Assembly (NCBI RefSeq): GCF_014190935.1
Contig: NZ_JACHVV010000002.1
Location: 620,001 to 684,000, forward strand
DNA: 64,000 bases
Origin: Chryseomonas sp014190935
Lineage (GTDB): Bacteria > Pseudomonadota > Gammaproteobacteria > Pseudomonadales > Pseudomonadaceae
Direction: 5' to 3'
Below the pieces are notes generated by a model. That model was not told the DNA's origin, did no database searches, and saw nothing but the letters and a program-made list of their open reading frames with translations. The translations under genes and the position numbers were made by a program. Of this stretch, positions 1 through 8,821 are shown one piece after another. Each line of letters starts with the position of its first letter. Positions within the stretch are counted from its first letter, which is position 1.

Positions 1-514
1 GCAGGGTCCGCGCACTGCGGGCGACGCCGGTGAGGCTCATGCCGAACGGCGCGAACAGGCGAGCGATGTCCTGGCCGATGTCCCCTGCCCCGACCAGCAG
101 CAGGCGCCGCCCGGCCAGGGTGCCTGGCGCCTGGGTATCCCAGCGTCCTTCCCGCTGGCTGAGCTGACGCGCAGACACCTGGCGCTCATGCTGCAACAGA
201 TAGGTCAGGACGTATTCGCCGATGCTTTGGCCGAACAGACCCACCGCCCGGCTGAAGCGATAGTCGCACGGCAGCTCCGCCGCCAGCAGCGGTGCGTAGC
301 CGGCCCAGGTGGATTGCAGCCAGAGCGGTTTGACGCCCTCGCGCAACAGGGCCGCAGCGCGATCGGGTTGGCCCAGCCAGTAGCATGGCTGCTGCGCGAG
401 ACGCACGGCCGCGGCCGGGTCCGTCGGCACCTGCAGGTCCAGCTCCGGCGCCAGCTGGCGCCAGGCATCGACATAGCCGGCCGGCGCGTCTTCCAGCAGC
501 AGGACGGCGGTCAT
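1..514 (-). CDS. D-2-hydroxyacid dehydrogenase, partial (C-terminus beyond window)
   Basis: This is the N-terminal 171 codons of an NAD(P)-dependent D-2-hydroxyacid dehydrogenase of the glyoxylate/hydroxypyruvate reductase type, which reduces 2-oxoacids in the cytoplasm. The visible part holds the N-terminal substrate-binding segment and the start of the Rossmann fold, with the dinucleotide motif GAGDIG near residue 148 preceded by a hydrophobic beta strand. The catalytic Arg, Glu and His lie beyond the window edge. The ATG overlaps the stop of the upstream ycgL gene (ATGA), so rnd, ycgL and this gene probably form one operon, an order also known in P. aeruginosa. The substrate cannot be told from this part. 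Confidence 0.85.
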   Translation of the reverse strand, partial: MTAVLLLEDAPAGYVDAWRQLAPELDLQVPTDPAAAVRLAQQPCYWLGQPDRAAALLREGVKPLWLQSTWAGYAPLLAAELPCDYRFSRAVGLFGQSIGEYVLTYLLQHERQVSARQLSQREGRWDTQAPGTLAGRRLLLVGAGDIGQDIARLFAPFGMSLTGVARSARTL

Positions 515-813
515 AGCGGATCGTTGAGACGCAGCAGTTCTTCGGGCAGGTGCTCGATGTAGTCATCGCGCTCCAGCTCGGGTGGCGGCATCTGCAGGTG
601 ATAGCCCTGCTTGTCGATGTTCTCGAGGACCTTGGCGACGTCTTCCCGCGCCAGTTTGCGCTCCGGGGTCAGCACGAACTCGAAGGCCAGGGCCGGCGGG
701 CCGAAGGCTGTGAGCAGGCCCTCGGGGACAGGTGTCAGGCCCTTGAGCTTGTCGACATAGAGGTACATTTCCGGCTTGCGCGGGCTTCGGTAGATAGAGC
801 ACAGCAGTTTCAT
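511..813 (-). CDS. YcgL domain protein
   Basis: A 100-residue protein of the YcgL family (PF05166), a small cytoplasmic alpha/beta fold of unknown biochemical role. The family hallmarks are visible: the opening MKLLCSIYRS, a YLYVDK segment, and a C-terminal region with GYHLQMPPPE. Its ATG overlaps the stop of rnd by four bases (ATGA), and its own stop overlaps the next start in the same way. Translation is therefore coupled across the three genes. The link with RNase D is conserved in pseudomonads, but a role in RNA metabolism is only inferred from that neighbourhood. Confidence 0.9.
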   Translation of the reverse strand: MKLLCSIYRSPRKPEMYLYVDKLKGLTPVPEGLLTAFGPPALAFEFVLTPERKLAREDVAKVLENIDKQGYHLQMPPPELERDDYIEHLPEELLRLNDPL

Positions 814-1964
814 GGGGTGTCTTCCAGGGGCGTCGGCGGGGTGCGTTGCGCCTGCAGGTGATCGAGAAGGGCCTGGCCGAAGCGCTCGCGGCGCCAGCCG
901 CGCAGATTCGCCGGCAGCTGGTAGTCGCCATCGGGCCAGCCGGTGAGCAGCAGGGCTTCGAGCACCTTCTTGCGCAGCATCAGTTCCGGCGCCATGCCCA
1001 GGGCCTCGGCATCCCGTTCGCCGATGGCGCGCAGGGCCTTGAGCAGCGGCGACGCCTCGTGGGGCAAGGGCTCGGACTGCAGCGCCGGCCAGTGCTCAGC
1101 CGGGGTGGCCGCGCCTTCGGCGATCAGCGCCAGCAGGGTATCGCCATCCTGGCGCACGGTGCGCGGGTGCATGTCGTCGATGCGTGCCAGGGCCTGCTTG
1201 TCGGTGGGCTGGAAACGCGCCAGCGGCCATAGCGAGCGTTCGCGCAGGACATGGTTGCGCGGCTGGTCGCGCTCGCGGGCCTTGACCTCGCGCCAGTGGC
1301 AGAGCACCCGCAGCACCGCCAGTTGCTGGCGCGACAGGCGCCAGGCCAGCTTGACGTCGCGATAGGCTTCCCAGGGATCGCTGACGCGGCGCAGGTTGGC
1401 CACCAGCTCGGCGCCATCCTCCAGCAGCCAGGCACGTCGCTGGTCATCCAGGCGCGCGTCGAGATAAAGGTAGACGTCGACCAGATAGGTCACGTCGGCG
1501 GCCGCGTAACGCTCCTGCAGCGGCGTCAGGGGGCGTTGCAGCCAGTCGGAGCGGGTCTCATCCTTGGGTATGTCGATCTTGAGCACTTCGCCTACCAGAC
1601 GCGAGTAGCCCATGGAGTGGGCCAGCCCCAGGTAGGCCGCCGCCAGCTGGGTGTCGTACAGCGGCTGCGGCAGGCTGCCGGTCAGGCGCAACAACACCTC
1701 CAGGTCTTCGCTGCAGGCGTGCAGCACCTTGACCACCGCCGGATCCTCCAGCAGCGCGGCAAAGGGTGTCCAGTCGCCGATGCACAGGGGATCGACCAGG
1801 TAGGCCTGTTCGCCGTCGCCGATCTGGATCAGGCCGGCCTTGGGATAGAAGGTGTCGACCCGCATGAATTCGGTATCGAGGGCGATGAAGGGCAGGGTCT
1901 GGCACCGCGCGCAGAGGGCGGCCAGCGCCGCGTCGTCGCGGATCCAGTGAGGGGCAGAAGTCAA
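810..1964 (-). CDS. rnd: Ribonuclease D
   Basis: A 384-residue 3'-5' exoribonuclease of the DEDD superfamily, which trims the 3' ends of tRNA precursors and other small RNAs. The first exonuclease motif is FIALDTEF near residue 27. The DEDD core covers roughly residues 10-180, and an HRDC-type RNA-binding region follows at about 210-290. The reading frame stays open well upstream, to 2279, but homology begins at HWIRDDAALA. The start is therefore placed at a TTG whose upstream GGAG lies about seven bases away; this gives a length close to the pseudomonad norm. It is the first gene of the rnd-ycgL-dehydrogenase operon. Confidence 0.9.
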   Translation of the reverse strand: MTSAPHWIRDDAALAALCARCQTLPFIALDTEFMRVDTFYPKAGLIQIGDGEQAYLVDPLCIGDWTPFAALLEDPAVVKVLHACSEDLEVLLRLTGSLPQPLYDTQLAAAYLGLAHSMGYSRLVGEVLKIDIPKDETRSDWLQRPLTPLQERYAAADVTYLVDVYLYLDARLDDQRRAWLLEDGAELVANLRRVSDPWEAYRDVKLAWRLSRQQLAVLRVLCHWREVKARERDQPRNHVLRERSLWPLARFQPTDKQALARIDDMHPRTVRQDGDTLLALIAEGAATPAEHWPALQSEPLPHEASPLLKALRAIGERDAEALGMAPELMLRKKVLEALLLTGWPDGDYQLPANLRGWRRERFGQALLDHLQAQRTPPTPLEDTP

Positions 1965-2248
1965 GGGCGCACTCCGAACAGATGAGCCAACAGTATAAGC
2001 CACCCGGGCCGGTTCTTCGGTGCCGCTTGACGCCCCTGTCACGCGCCGGGAAGCGTGGCATTCAGCGGCTTTCCAGGCGGGTTCGTCGGATGAACGCCTG
2101 ATGACCGCCCCGAACCAAACGTGACCGAATAGTTTTTTTTGTATTCGCAAGCAGGGCCTGCTAAAAGCTGAGTGTGCGCAGGTACTCACTCGGACTTGGG
2201 AATCCGCGGAGGTAAGCGCTTCTCGCCTTTCAATGGAGCTGCAAGAGC
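1965..2248. promoter_or_regulatory. Divergent control region between rnd and the FadL-type porin
   Basis: This 284-base gap separates two divergent genes and contains no convincing ORF. It holds a perfect inverted repeat CGAATA-N10-TATTCG at 2126-2147, enclosing a run of eight T, and a second perfect palindrome AGCAGG-G-CCTGCT at 2150-2162. Both lie about 90-120 bases before the porin start, where an operator would be expected. I cannot assign a regulator. The first repeat resembles a terminator with its T-tract inside the loop, but no gene ends here. Confidence 0.4.
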
Positions 2249-3553
2249 ATGAAAACAATAAAACTGACCCTACTTGCATTGGCCGTTTCGAGCGCTTCCG
2301 GCTATGCCCTGGCGAACGGTCTGGCTATCAACGAACAGAGTGTCAGCGGGATGGGTACCTCCTTCGCCGGACGCTCTTCCTCCGCGCAGGACGCTTCCAC
2401 AATCTATGGCAACCCGGCCGGCATGTCGCGCCTGGGCCGCGAGGTGTCCCTGGGCGGCGCCTACATCCATGCCAAGATCGACATCAAGGACGCCAGCGGT
2501 CGCTATGCCAACGGCCAGGCCGTCCAGGGCAGCAACGACGGCGACATGGTGCCCAACTCGGTGGTGCCCTTCGGCTACTTCGTGACTCCGGTGGATGACC
2601 GCCTGCACTTCGGCCTGGGTGTGTACGTCCCCTATGCGCTGATCAGCAACTACGAGCACGCCTTCCAGGGTCGCTACCAGGGCCAGGCGAGCAAGGTGGA
2701 AGTCATCACCATCCAGCCCACCGTCAGCTACAAGATCACCGACAAGGTCTCCGTCGGCTTCGGTCCGACCATCAACCGCATCGAAGGCAAGCTCAACAGC
2801 AACGTCAACTTCGGCAGCACCCAGGATGGCCAGGTCAAGATCGACGGCGACGACACCGCCTATGGCTTCAACGTCGGCCTGCTCGCGGACCTGACCGATG
2901 ACCTGACCTTCGGTCTGACCTACCACTCCAAGGTCACCTACAAGCTCAAGGGCAATACCGAGGTCACGGGCGCCAACAGCCAGGCCAGCCCGGTCACCAA
3001 CGCCCTGGTCAGCCGGCTCAATGGCAAGTATGACGCCAGCCTCAGCATCACCCTGCCGGAAAGCAGCGACGCCTCCTTCACCTACCGTCTGAACAACGAC
3101 TGGACGATGTACGCCGGTGCCACCTGGACCCGCTGGAGTCGCCTGAAGTCGATCGACGTGGAGAACGAAGGTACTCCCACCCTGCCGGTGCTGGGTTCGC
3201 CCCTGGCGACCGTGACGGAAGAACTCAACTGGAAGGACACCTGGTCCTACGCCGTTGGCGCGGCCTATCAGCTGAATCCCCAGTGGGTACTACGCGCGGG
3301 CATGGCCATCGACCCCTCGCCGGCCGACAACGGCAACCGCAACGTGCGCATCCCGGTAGGCGATCGCAAGACCTTCTCGGTGGGCGCAGGCTGGTCGCCG
3401 ACCAAGGACATGACCATCGACGTGGCCTATGCTTACCTCTGGGAAGACGACGTGTCGATCAATCGCCCCGCCACCTCCACCAAGGCCGGCTACAGCGCCA
3501 AGTACGACAACAGCGCCCACGGCCTGGGCGCCCAGCTGACCTACCGCTTCTAA
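2249..3553 (+). CDS. FadL-type outer membrane transport protein
   Basis: A 434-residue outer membrane beta-barrel of the FadL/TodX/OmpP1 family (PF03349), which passes long-chain fatty acids or other hydrophobic compounds across the outer membrane. A signal peptide of about 22 residues ends in YALA, followed by the family N-terminus GLAINEQSVSGMGTSFAG. The conserved NPAG motif lies near residue 54. The chain ends in an aromatic residue (AQLTYRF), the usual barrel-assembly signal. It is a single-gene unit with its own terminator. The substrate is not evident; it may be one of several FadL paralogues in the genome. Confidence 0.9.
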   Translation: MKTIKLTLLALAVSSASGYALANGLAINEQSVSGMGTSFAGRSSSAQDASTIYGNPAGMSRLGREVSLGGAYIHAKIDIKDASGRYANGQAVQGSNDGDMVPNSVVPFGYFVTPVDDRLHFGLGVYVPYALISNYEHAFQGRYQGQASKVEVITIQPTVSYKITDKVSVGFGPTINRIEGKLNSNVNFGSTQDGQVKIDGDDTAYGFNVGLLADLTDDLTFGLTYHSKVTYKLKGNTEVTGANSQASPVTNALVSRLNGKYDASLSITLPESSDASFTYRLNNDWTMYAGATWTRWSRLKSIDVENEGTPTLPVLGSPLATVTEELNWKDTWSYAVGAAYQLNPQWVLRAGMAIDPSPADNGNRNVRIPVGDRKTFSVGAGWSPTKDMTIDVAYAYLWEDDVSINRPATSTKAGYSAKYDNSAHGLGAQLTYRF

Positions 3554-3570
3554 GCGTCAGGGTCCGCTAG

Positions 3571-3594
3571 CGAAGCCGCCGCCAGGCGGCTTCG
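3571..3594 (+). terminator. Terminator-like hairpin after the FadL-type porin
   Basis: A perfect 10-bp stem (CGAAGCCGCC pairing with GGCGGCTTCG) with a GCCA tetraloop starts 17 bases after the porin stop. It is followed by TGCTTT, a weak T-tract. Confidence 0.7.
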
Positions 3595-3651
3595 TGCTTT
3601 CCGGGGTAAGGATCGAGCTTACCTGCGGCGACGAACTGCCTCGGTCTTGAC

Positions 3652-5805
3652 CTACGCCCTAAGCTCCCAGTGGCCCTGCTCCTGCTCCGCGTACCAGCGC
3701 TGGAAGTCTTCCAGCGACAGGGCGCCGGCCACCAGCTGGCCCTGGATCTGGTCGCAGCCCAGATCGGTGAGGACCTGCAGGGCCTGGGGGGTTTCCACGC
3801 CTTCGGCCACCACCCGCAACCCGCGCAACTGGCCGAGCTGGACCAGCAGCCTGATCACCTCCTGATCGCCGGGCAGCTGGCAGTGCTCGATGAATTGCCG
3901 ATCGATCTTCAGCTCGTCGATGGGAAAGCTGCTCAGGCAGGCCAGCGAGGAATGCCCGGCGCCGAAGTCGTCCAGCGACAGTTCGAAGCCCATGGCCTTG
4001 AGCTGGCGCAGGCAGTCGAGCACCTGCACCGGATTGCTCATGGCGCGGGACTCGGTGATCTCCAGGCAGAAGCCGGCGGCCATGGCGCCGGTCTCGTCCA
4101 GCAGCCGGCCGATGCGGGCGATGAAGGCCGGGTGCTCGAGGTCCAGCAGCGACAGGTTGACGTTGAGCTTGAGGGCGCCCAGCTGTCGCTCGCGCTGCAG
4201 GCGCATGCAGCGCTCCAGCACCCAGAGGGTGATGTCGCAGATCTTGCGACTCTGTTCGGCGATGCCGACGAAGGCGTCCGGCTTGAGCAGGCCCAGTTCC
4301 GGATGCTGCCAGCGGATCAGCACCTCGGCGCCCTCCACGCGACCGTCGGGCAGGGCGATCTTGGGTTGCAGATAGAGGCGCAGCTGATCGTGGTCTACGG
4401 CCAGGTCCAGGGCGTCGAGCATGGCGATGCCCAGCTGCCGCTGGCGCTCCTGGTCCGGATCATGGAAGGCGAAGGGCAGCTGGCGCCGACGCGCGTCCTG
4501 CAGCGCAGTCTCGGCGTTGGCCAGCAGGGCTTCGGCGCTGGCACCGTGCTCGGGGTAGCAGGCGATGCCGAAGGTGATGCGCAGCGACACCCGCTGGTTG
4601 CCGCTGACGAAGGGCTTTTCCACCAGGTTGCGCAGCGACAGCAGCGCCGCCTCCGCCGAGGCATCGTCGAACCAGGGCAGCAAGAGAACGAAGGTGTCGG
4701 CACCGATCCGCGCCACGCCATTCTCTTCCGGCGCCGCGACCCTCAGCCGACGCGCCAGGTGACGCAGGATCTTGTCGCCGCCTTCCTGGCCGAGCAGTTC
4801 GTTGATGTTGCGGAAGTTGGCCACGTCCAGCAGCAGCACGGCGAAGCGCCCGGCCGCAGCGCGCTCGATGCGCTGGCGGATTTCCAGCACCAGCCGCACC
4901 TGGTTGGGCAGGCGGGTGAGCATGTCGCGAAACGCCAGCTGGCTGATGCGTCGCTCACGCGCGGCCAGGGCGGCGCCCATCTGGTTCATGGCGCGGCCCA
5001 GCCGGCCGACCGGATCGCGGCCTTCCTTGAGGCCCAGTTGATAGTCGCCGTCGGCGATGCGTTCGGTGGCCTGCCCGAGACGCGCCAGGTAGCGGTTGAG
5101 CGCGCCAGCCAGAATCCGGCTGACCAGGGCGCCCATCGCGAAGATGATCGCCCCTATGAGCAGCGAATCCAGCAGAGCCGACTGCTCCGCCGCTGCTATT
5201 CCTTCCATGAACATGTCCGCCCCTATGACGACTGCTTGCCCGTCCTGTCCTGGAATGGCCAGGAACAGGGAACGGAAACTGCCAAAGTTATCCTGGTATT
5301 CCGCGAAACGCGGTTGGTGATCGGCAAACACCGCCGCGAGTTCCGGGGGGGCCTGGTCGTAGAGCTGGCGATAGTCGCCGAAATAGCCAACGCGGATTTC
5401 TTCCTCGTTGGCCGAATCCATGATGAAGCGAAAGCTCGAGCCCTCCTTGACGAAGGCGTAGAGCGAGGCCAGCCCGGCCTTGCGGGCATAGCGATCCAGG
5501 GTGATCAGGGTTCGCTGGTAGCGTTCGGGATCGGCCTTGGCCGGATCCTGCAACTGAGCCAGATAGTCCTCGCCGAGAATTTCCGGCAGTGCCAGGGCCG
5601 CGCTCATCAGGCGATAGTCGATGCTCTGGCTGCTGGCTTCGCGCGCCTGGTGGTAGCTGTGCAGGGTGAACAGCAGGGTGCCCAGGGCATCCACCAGGAT
5701 GAACGCCAGAAAGAACTTGGCGAACAGGCTGCGCGGTTTGAGGCGGAGCCGCGACGCGGGGGCGACATCCCGAGGCGTGGCGGCGCTTTGAGGCGCATCG
5801 AGCAT
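3652..5805 (-). CDS. Membrane GGDEF/EAL protein, probable c-di-GMP phosphodiesterase
   Basis: A 717-residue inner-membrane signalling protein. Transmembrane segments lie at about 31-50 and 212-232 and flank a periplasmic sensor region. A HAMP-like linker follows at about 230-285, then a GGDEF domain (about 290-445) and an EAL domain (about 455-710). The GGDEF signature is replaced by IGADT at about 367-371, so cyclase activity is unlikely. The EAL domain keeps its key elements: EVLIRW near 493, a conserved Asn in NVNLS, EITES, DDFGAG, ELKIDRQF and AEGVET. It therefore probably hydrolyses c-di-GMP, with the GGDEF serving as a regulatory module. The ATG has AAGGAG at a good distance. It is a single-gene unit. 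Confidence 0.88.
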   Translation of the reverse strand: MLDAPQSAATPRDVAPASRLRLKPRSLFAKFFLAFILVDALGTLLFTLHSYHQAREASSQSIDYRLMSAALALPEILGEDYLAQLQDPAKADPERYQRTLITLDRYARKAGLASLYAFVKEGSSFRFIMDSANEEEIRVGYFGDYRQLYDQAPPELAAVFADHQPRFAEYQDNFGSFRSLFLAIPGQDGQAVVIGADMFMEGIAAAEQSALLDSLLIGAIIFAMGALVSRILAGALNRYLARLGQATERIADGDYQLGLKEGRDPVGRLGRAMNQMGAALAARERRISQLAFRDMLTRLPNQVRLVLEIRQRIERAAAGRFAVLLLDVANFRNINELLGQEGGDKILRHLARRLRVAAPEENGVARIGADTFVLLLPWFDDASAEAALLSLRNLVEKPFVSGNQRVSLRITFGIACYPEHGASAEALLANAETALQDARRRQLPFAFHDPDQERQRQLGIAMLDALDLAVDHDQLRLYLQPKIALPDGRVEGAEVLIRWQHPELGLLKPDAFVGIAEQSRKICDITLWVLERCMRLQRERQLGALKLNVNLSLLDLEHPAFIARIGRLLDETGAMAAGFCLEITESRAMSNPVQVLDCLRQLKAMGFELSLDDFGAGHSSLACLSSFPIDELKIDRQFIEHCQLPGDQEVIRLLVQLGQLRGLRVVAEGVETPQALQVLTDLGCDQIQGQLVAGALSLEDFQRWYAEQEQGHWELRA

Positions 5806-5963
5806 TGGGGCTCCTTGTCCAACTGACGACGACTCCCCCTGGACCCGCGCGTACCGAGCGGTTTCGCTGGGCGCGCAACCAGGCGCCTTCTTAACGGTTT
5901 AATCGAGACCGTTCAAGGACCGAGGTCGCAAAATCCCGGGTATCTCACGCTTGGGCCGATTTT

Positions 5964-6695
5964 TCAGCCCAGCGTCAGGGCCAGCGCGACCAGCACCCCG
6001 GTCTCGGTGAGTTCCAGCAGAGCGCCGGCGGTATCGCCGGTGGTGCCGCCGAGACGCTGGCGCAAGGCGCGGCGCACCAGCAGCGCGATTCCGGCGGTCA
6101 CCAGCAGTGCGGTCCAGCCCTGGGGTAGCAGGACGATGGCTAGCGCACCCAGCAGCAGCACCCGGGTCAGTATGTTCCGCGGCAGGTGGCGACTGAGCAG
6201 ATCGCCCAGACCGCCAGGGCGTACATAGGGCGTGGTCAGCAACAGCCAGGGCAGCGCCAGGCGGCCGGCCAAGGGTGCCAGCCACAGCGCGGCGGGCGCG
6301 TGCGGCAGGAGCACCACCAGGGCGCTCCACTTGAGCAGCAGGGTCAGCAGCAGTGCCAGCACGCCCATGGGGCCGCAGGCCGGATCCTTCATGATGGCGA
6401 GGGTCCGCTCGCGATCGCCATAGCCGCCGATCCAGGCATCCACCGTGTCGGCCAGGCCATCCAGATGCAGGCCGCCGGTGAGGATCACCCAGCCGGCCAG
6501 CACCAGGGCCGCCTGCAGCAAGGCGCCGCCCGCAGCACCCAGCCAGGCGAGCAGACTGAGCAGCGCACCCAGCAGCAGGCCGACCGCCGGATACCAGAGC
6601 ACCGAGCGGCCGACGGCCGCGGCTGGCGGCAGGCCGGGCAGCCGCACCGGCAGGCGGGTCAGAAACTGCACGGCGATCAGCAGTGGCAGTGGCAT
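5964..6695 (-). CDS. cobS: Adenosylcobinamide-GDP ribazoletransferase (cobalamin synthase)
   Basis: A 243-residue integral membrane enzyme, also called CobV. It joins adenosylcobinamide-GDP with alpha-ribazole or its phosphate in the last steps of adenosylcobalamin synthesis. The conserved motif GGLHLDGLADTVDAW lies near residue 75 and is followed by the Gly-rich DRERTLAIMKD segment. Several hydrophobic helices match the membrane location known for the family. It is the last gene of the cob operon, and its ATG overlaps the cobC stop by one base. No clear terminator follows in the 158 bases before the next gene. Confidence 0.95.
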   Translation of the reverse strand: MPLPLLIAVQFLTRLPVRLPGLPPAAAVGRSVLWYPAVGLLLGALLSLLAWLGAAGGALLQAALVLAGWVILTGGLHLDGLADTVDAWIGGYGDRERTLAIMKDPACGPMGVLALLLTLLLKWSALVVLLPHAPAALWLAPLAGRLALPWLLLTTPYVRPGGLGDLLSRHLPRNILTRVLLLGALAIVLLPQGWTALLVTAGIALLVRRALRQRLGGTTGDTAGALLELTETGVLVALALTLG

Positions 6696-7252
6696 CAGTC
6701 TTCCTCCAGCGCCAGCGCCAGCGGTTGCAGGGTCGCGTAGGGCGCCTCGACCTGCAGCAGGTCTCTGGCAGCCAGTCCCCGCTGGCGGGCCAGCAGCAGG
6801 CGGATGACGCCGCCATGGGTGACGATCAGGCTGCGCCGGCCCTGCAGCCGGGGCCGCCAGCGCGTCACCGCCCCCAGCACCCGCTCGGCGAAGGCCGCCA
6901 CGGGTTCGCCGCCGGGTGGGGTATAGGCATAGGGATCGGTCCAGAACCGTCCCAGGGCCTCCGCCTGGTCCTGCATGAGCTCCGCGGCGCTACGGCCTTC
7001 CCAGGCGCCGAAATCCAGCTCGCGCAGATCCGCTTCCAGCGCCAGCTCGGCGCCCTGCTCCGCCGCCAGCCACTCGGCGAAGCGCGCGCAGCGCTGCTGC
7101 GGCGACGTCAGGATCAGCTCGAAAGGCGGCTGCGCGGCGACGGCGGCGCGCAACTGCGCCCAGCCATGCTCCGCCAGCGGCGGATCGAGGCGTCCGCGAA
7201 AGCCTTCGGGGCCTTCGGTGACGCCATGGCGCAGCAGCCAGCAGTCAGTCAT
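6695..7252 (-). CDS. cobC: Alpha-ribazole phosphatase / histidine phosphatase family
   Basis: A 185-residue histidine phosphatase with the N-terminal LLRHGVTEG motif (phosphohistidine near residue 9) and a second catalytic His in VTHGGVIR near 145. Its place in the cob operon supports the role of removing the phosphate from alpha-ribazole phosphate or cobalamin phosphate during lower-ligand assembly. The frame is open further upstream, but that part overlaps cobT. The ATG chosen lies eight bases inside the cobT end and matches where the family begins. The name cobC is also used in other bacteria for the threonine-phosphate decarboxylase. Confidence 0.88.
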   Translation of the reverse strand: MTDCWLLRHGVTEGPEGFRGRLDPPLAEHGWAQLRAAVAAQPPFELILTSPQQRCARFAEWLAAEQGAELALEADLRELDFGAWEGRSAAELMQDQAEALGRFWTDPYAYTPPGGEPVAAFAERVLGAVTRWRPRLQGRRSLIVTHGGVIRLLLARQRGLAARDLLQVEAPYATLQPLALALEED

Positions 7253-8303
7253 GGGCACGACTGGAGACACTGGCTTCGGCAAAGGTGGCCATCTCGCTGT
7301 GCAGGCGGCAGGACAGTTGCAGCAGCGGCACGGCCAGCGCCGCGCCGCTGCCTTCGCCCAGGCGCAGGCCGAGATCCAGCAGCGGCTCGCCGCCCAGTGC
7401 CAGCAGCACCGCGGCGTGGCCAGGCTCGGCGCCGCAGTGGGCGAACAGCAGCCAGTCGCGGGTATCGGGTTGCAGGCGCTGGGCGCAGAGCGCTGCCACC
7501 GAGCAGATGAAGCCGTCCACCAGGGTCGGCAGGCCCTGCTGGGCGCAGGCCAGATAGGCACCGGTCAGGGCGGCCAGCTCGAAGCCGCCCAGGCGGCGCA
7601 GCAACTCGTAGGGATCTTCCAGCGCGTCGCCATGGCGCAGCAGGGCGCGCTGGATGACCGCCACCTTGCGCGCCACGCCATCGGCGTCCAGGCCGGTACC
7701 GGGTCCGGCCAGGGCCAGCGGCGAGGTATCCAGCAGCACGCTGGCAATGGCGCTGGCGGCAGTGGTGTTGCCGATGCCCATCTCGCCGCCGATGAACAGG
7801 TCGGCGCCGCCGGCGCAGGCGCGCAGGACGGCGTCGCGACCGGCCTGCAGCGCGGCCTGGCACTGGTCATGGGTCATGGCCGGGGTCAGGGTGAAGTTGG
7901 CTGTACCGCGCCCCAGGGGCAGGTCGATGATCCCGGGCAGGGGTTCCAGCGGTGTGACGGTACCCAGGTTGATGACTTCCAGGGCGGCGTCCAGTTGCCG
8001 GGCGAGCACGCTAATGGCCGCCCCGCCACGCACGAAGTTGCGCACCATCTCGGCGGTCACCGACTGCGGATAGGCCGAGACGCCCTCTTCCACCACCCCG
8101 TGATCACCGGCGAAGACGGCGATGGCGGTCCGCTGCAGCAGCGGTCGCGGCGTGCCCTGCAGGGCCGCCAGCTGGATGGCCAGCACTTCCAGATCGCCGA
8201 GCGAACCGCTCGGCTTGGTCAATACCGCCTGCCGCTGGCGCGCGGCTTCGGCGGCGGCGGTATCGGGTTGGCGGCAGGGTCCTTGCCACCAGGGCATGCT
8301 CAT
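7245..8303 (-). CDS. cobT: Nicotinate-nucleotide:dimethylbenzimidazole phosphoribosyltransferase
   Basis: A 352-residue enzyme that transfers phosphoribose from nicotinate mononucleotide to dimethylbenzimidazole, giving alpha-ribazole phosphate, the lower-ligand precursor of cobalamin. Family motifs visible are LTKPSGSLGDLE near residue 30, FAGDHGVVEEGVSAYP near 65, EMGIGNTTAASA near 175 and the catalytic Glu region LGEGSGAALA near 320. Its ATG overlaps the cobU stop (ATGA). BluB, which makes the base, is encoded in the same operon, so base synthesis and activation are co-expressed. Confidence 0.95.
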   Translation of the reverse strand: MSMPWWQGPCRQPDTAAAEAARQRQAVLTKPSGSLGDLEVLAIQLAALQGTPRPLLQRTAIAVFAGDHGVVEEGVSAYPQSVTAEMVRNFVRGGAAISVLARQLDAALEVINLGTVTPLEPLPGIIDLPLGRGTANFTLTPAMTHDQCQAALQAGRDAVLRACAGGADLFIGGEMGIGNTTAASAIASVLLDTSPLALAGPGTGLDADGVARKVAVIQRALLRHGDALEDPYELLRRLGGFELAALTGAYLACAQQGLPTLVDGFICSVAALCAQRLQPDTRDWLLFAHCGAEPGHAAVLLALGGEPLLDLGLRLGEGSGAALAVPLLQLSCRLHSEMATFAEASVSSRAHD

Positions 8304-8821
8304 AGCGGGGTTCCTTTGAGGGTCAGGGGGAGACCGGCGACGGTCAGCACCACGCGCTCGCAGCGCGCGGCCAGGGCCTGGTGCAATTCGCCGGCGGCAT
8401 CGACATAGCGGCGTGTCAGCTCGCCCAGCGGGACGACGCCCAGACCGGTCTCGTTGCTGACGAAGATGAGATGGCCGGGCAACCGCGGCACGACTTCGAG
8501 CAAGGCCGCACAGGCACTGTCGAGGCGCCGGGGATCGTCGAGCAAGAGCAAGTTGGTCAGCCAGAGGGTCAGGCAATCCACCAGCAGGCAGCGCTCCGGC
8601 GCCGCCAGGGCCTCGAGGCGTTCGGCCAGCGCCAGGGGTTCTTCCACCAGCGCCCAGTGCGCCGGTCGGCGGGCGGCATGGCGTTCGATGCGCCGCGCCA
8701 GTTCGGCGTCGCTGCCGCCGGCGGTGGCGATATAGGTGACGGCAAGGCCGGACTCGGCGGCCAGGCGCTCGGCCAGGGCGCTCTTGCCGGAGCGAGCGCC
8801 ACCCAGGATGAATTCGCGCAT
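8300..8821 (-). CDS. cobU: Adenosylcobinamide kinase / guanylyltransferase
   Basis: A 173-residue bifunctional enzyme, also called CobP. It phosphorylates adenosylcobinamide and then transfers GMP, giving adenosylcobinamide-GDP. The N-terminal P-loop GGARSGKS is at residues 7-14. The segment RIERHAARRP near 45 carries the His expected to receive GMP, and VDCLTLWLTNLL near 80 and VSNETGLGVVP near 125 are typical. It begins directly after the cobQ stop with no spacer and overlaps cobT by four bases. Confidence 0.95.
   Translation of the reverse strand: MREFILGGARSGKSALAERLAAESGLAVTYIATAGGSDAELARRIERHAARRPAHWALVEEPLALAERLEALAAPERCLLVDCLTLWLTNLLLLDDPRRLDSACAALLEVVPRLPGHLIFVSNETGLGVVPLGELTRRYVDAAGELHQALAARCERVVLTVAGLPLTLKGTPL

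Noticed and set aside
3670..5826. A 718-codon plus-strand open frame opposite the GGDEF/EAL gene
   Set aside because: It is the antisense shadow of a gene with clear domains; its translation is rich in Gln, Ala and Gly, with no recognisable domain and no ribosome binding site.
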